64,000 nt of DNA from Streptomyces hydrogenans (GTDB taxonomy: Bacteria; Actinomycetota; Actinomycetes; Streptomycetales; Streptomycetaceae): NCBI RefSeq assembly GCF_014656075.1, contig NZ_BNBS01000004.1:62001-126000 (forward strand). The letters are read 5' to 3'. The notes beneath the pieces are model-generated. The model had not been told where the DNA came from and made no database searches. It worked only from the letters and a program-made list of their open reading frames with translations. Position numbers and translations under genes: made by a program. Of the stretch, positions 63,589 through 64,000 are shown one piece after another. The first letter of the stretch is position 1. Every line of letters starts with the position of its first letter.

Positions 63589-64000
63589 ATGAATCCACGC
63601 AGCCTCCGGCGCCGTACGACCGCCGCCCTCGCGGCGCTCGCGGCCTGCGCCGCCCTCATCGCGACGCAGGCGCAGGCGCAGGCCGCACCCGTCGCGGACG
63701 CGCTCACCCCGGCCACGAGGTTCTACGTGGACCCGCACAGCAAGGCCGCCAAGCAGGCGCTCACCGACCTCGGGAACGGCGACTTCGCGAACGCAGTGAA
63801 CATGGCCAGGCTCGCGAGCTGGCCGCAGGCCGAGTGGTTCACCGAAGGAACACCCGACGAGGTCCGGGCCAAGGTCAGAACCCTGGTCCGCAAGGCCCGG
63901 GCGGTGAACAGGACTCCCGTCCTGGTCGCCTACAACGTGCCGGGCCGGGACTGCACCCAGTACTCCAGCGGCGGCGCCGCGTCCTCCGCCGCCTACCGGC
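63589..64000 (+). CDS. Second GH6 cellulase, 3' end outside window
   Basis: ATG 63589 with AGGAG 5 bases upstream opens a frame that continues to the window edge (137 codons). It has a signal peptide (MNPRSLRRRTTAALAALAAC, ending near AQA). The GH6 features include TRFYVDPHSKAAKQAL, then a WF-containing segment and VLVAYNVPGRDCTQYSSGG, which parallels the first GH6 (YNIYLRDSCGGHSGGG). The catalytic residues lie beyond the edge. It is the second of a tandem cellulase pair. Confidence 0.88.
   Translation, partial: MNPRSLRRRTTAALAALAACAALIATQAQAQAAPVADALTPATRFYVDPHSKAAKQALTDLGNGDFANAVNMARLASWPQAEWFTEGTPDEVRAKVRTLVRKARAVNRTPVLVAYNVPGRDCTQYSSGGAASSAAYR

Overview
The window is very GC-rich actinobacterial DNA. 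Codon third positions are almost all G or C, GTG and TTG starts are common, and neighbouring genes repeatedly overlap by ATGA or GTGA. Gene content matches a saprophytic Streptomyces: cebR/cebEFG/bglC, a bxl-type xylobiose locus, several secreted xylanases, and LacI repressors next to almost every sugar operon. No rRNA or tRNA gene was seen.

Layout. (1) 1-6.1 kb: a cyanophycinase-like peptidase cut by the window edge, an RpiR regulator, and a three-subunit PaoABC-type molybdenum aldehyde/xanthine dehydrogenase operon. (2) 6.1-11.3 kb: a scarred accessory stretch with an IS5-type transposase N-terminus fused head-on to an integrase N-terminus, a decayed sugar epimerase, an intact ABC exporter and a truncated membrane acyltransferase. 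(3) 11.3-13.9 kb: a membrane protein and a NarL-type two-component pair. (4) 14.0-20.9 kb: a GH74 xyloglucanase, a GH10-CBM13-GH62 multidomain enzyme, and a large ECF sigma factor whose C-terminus carries membrane segments and an AbfB (CBM42) arabinose-binding domain. (5) 21.2-38.7 kb: the xylan regulon. A nine-gene minus-strand operon encodes a sugar-binding protein, two permeases, GH30, GH10, a Gfo/Idh/MocA oxidoreductase, a DUF6807 protein, a cupin protein and GH62. A LacI repressor with GH3 and GH43 diverges from it, followed by a secreted GH10-CBM13 and a feruloyl-esterase-like enzyme. (6) 38.8-56.0 kb: the arabinose regulon, with araBAD, a LacI repressor, two different monosaccharide ABC importers (ChvE/MmsAB type and YtfQRT-YjfF type), galM and an MDR dehydrogenase. 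(7) 56.0-64.0 kb: the cellobiose locus bglC-cebGFE/cebR followed by two GH6 cellulases, the second running off the window.

How it works together. Secreted GH74, GH10, GH30, GH62, GH6 and esterase enzymes would break plant cell walls into oligosaccharides. BxlEFG-like and CebEFG transporters import xylo- and cello-oligosaccharides, which GH3/GH43 and GH1 hydrolyse inside the cell. Released arabinose is imported by two transporters and enters the AraBAD route. Three operator families are visible by eye: TGTGAGCGCTAACA-like sites around the arabinose genes, TGGGAGCGCTCCCA-like sites around ceb and GH6 genes, and CGAAA/TTTCG-rich sites around the xylan genes. One arabinose-type site lies inside the start of the GH30 coding sequence, where it contains a rare TTA codon. 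The most novel elements are the membrane-linked sigma factor with an arabinan-binding domain and the GH10-coupled oxidoreductase/DUF6807/cupin cassette.
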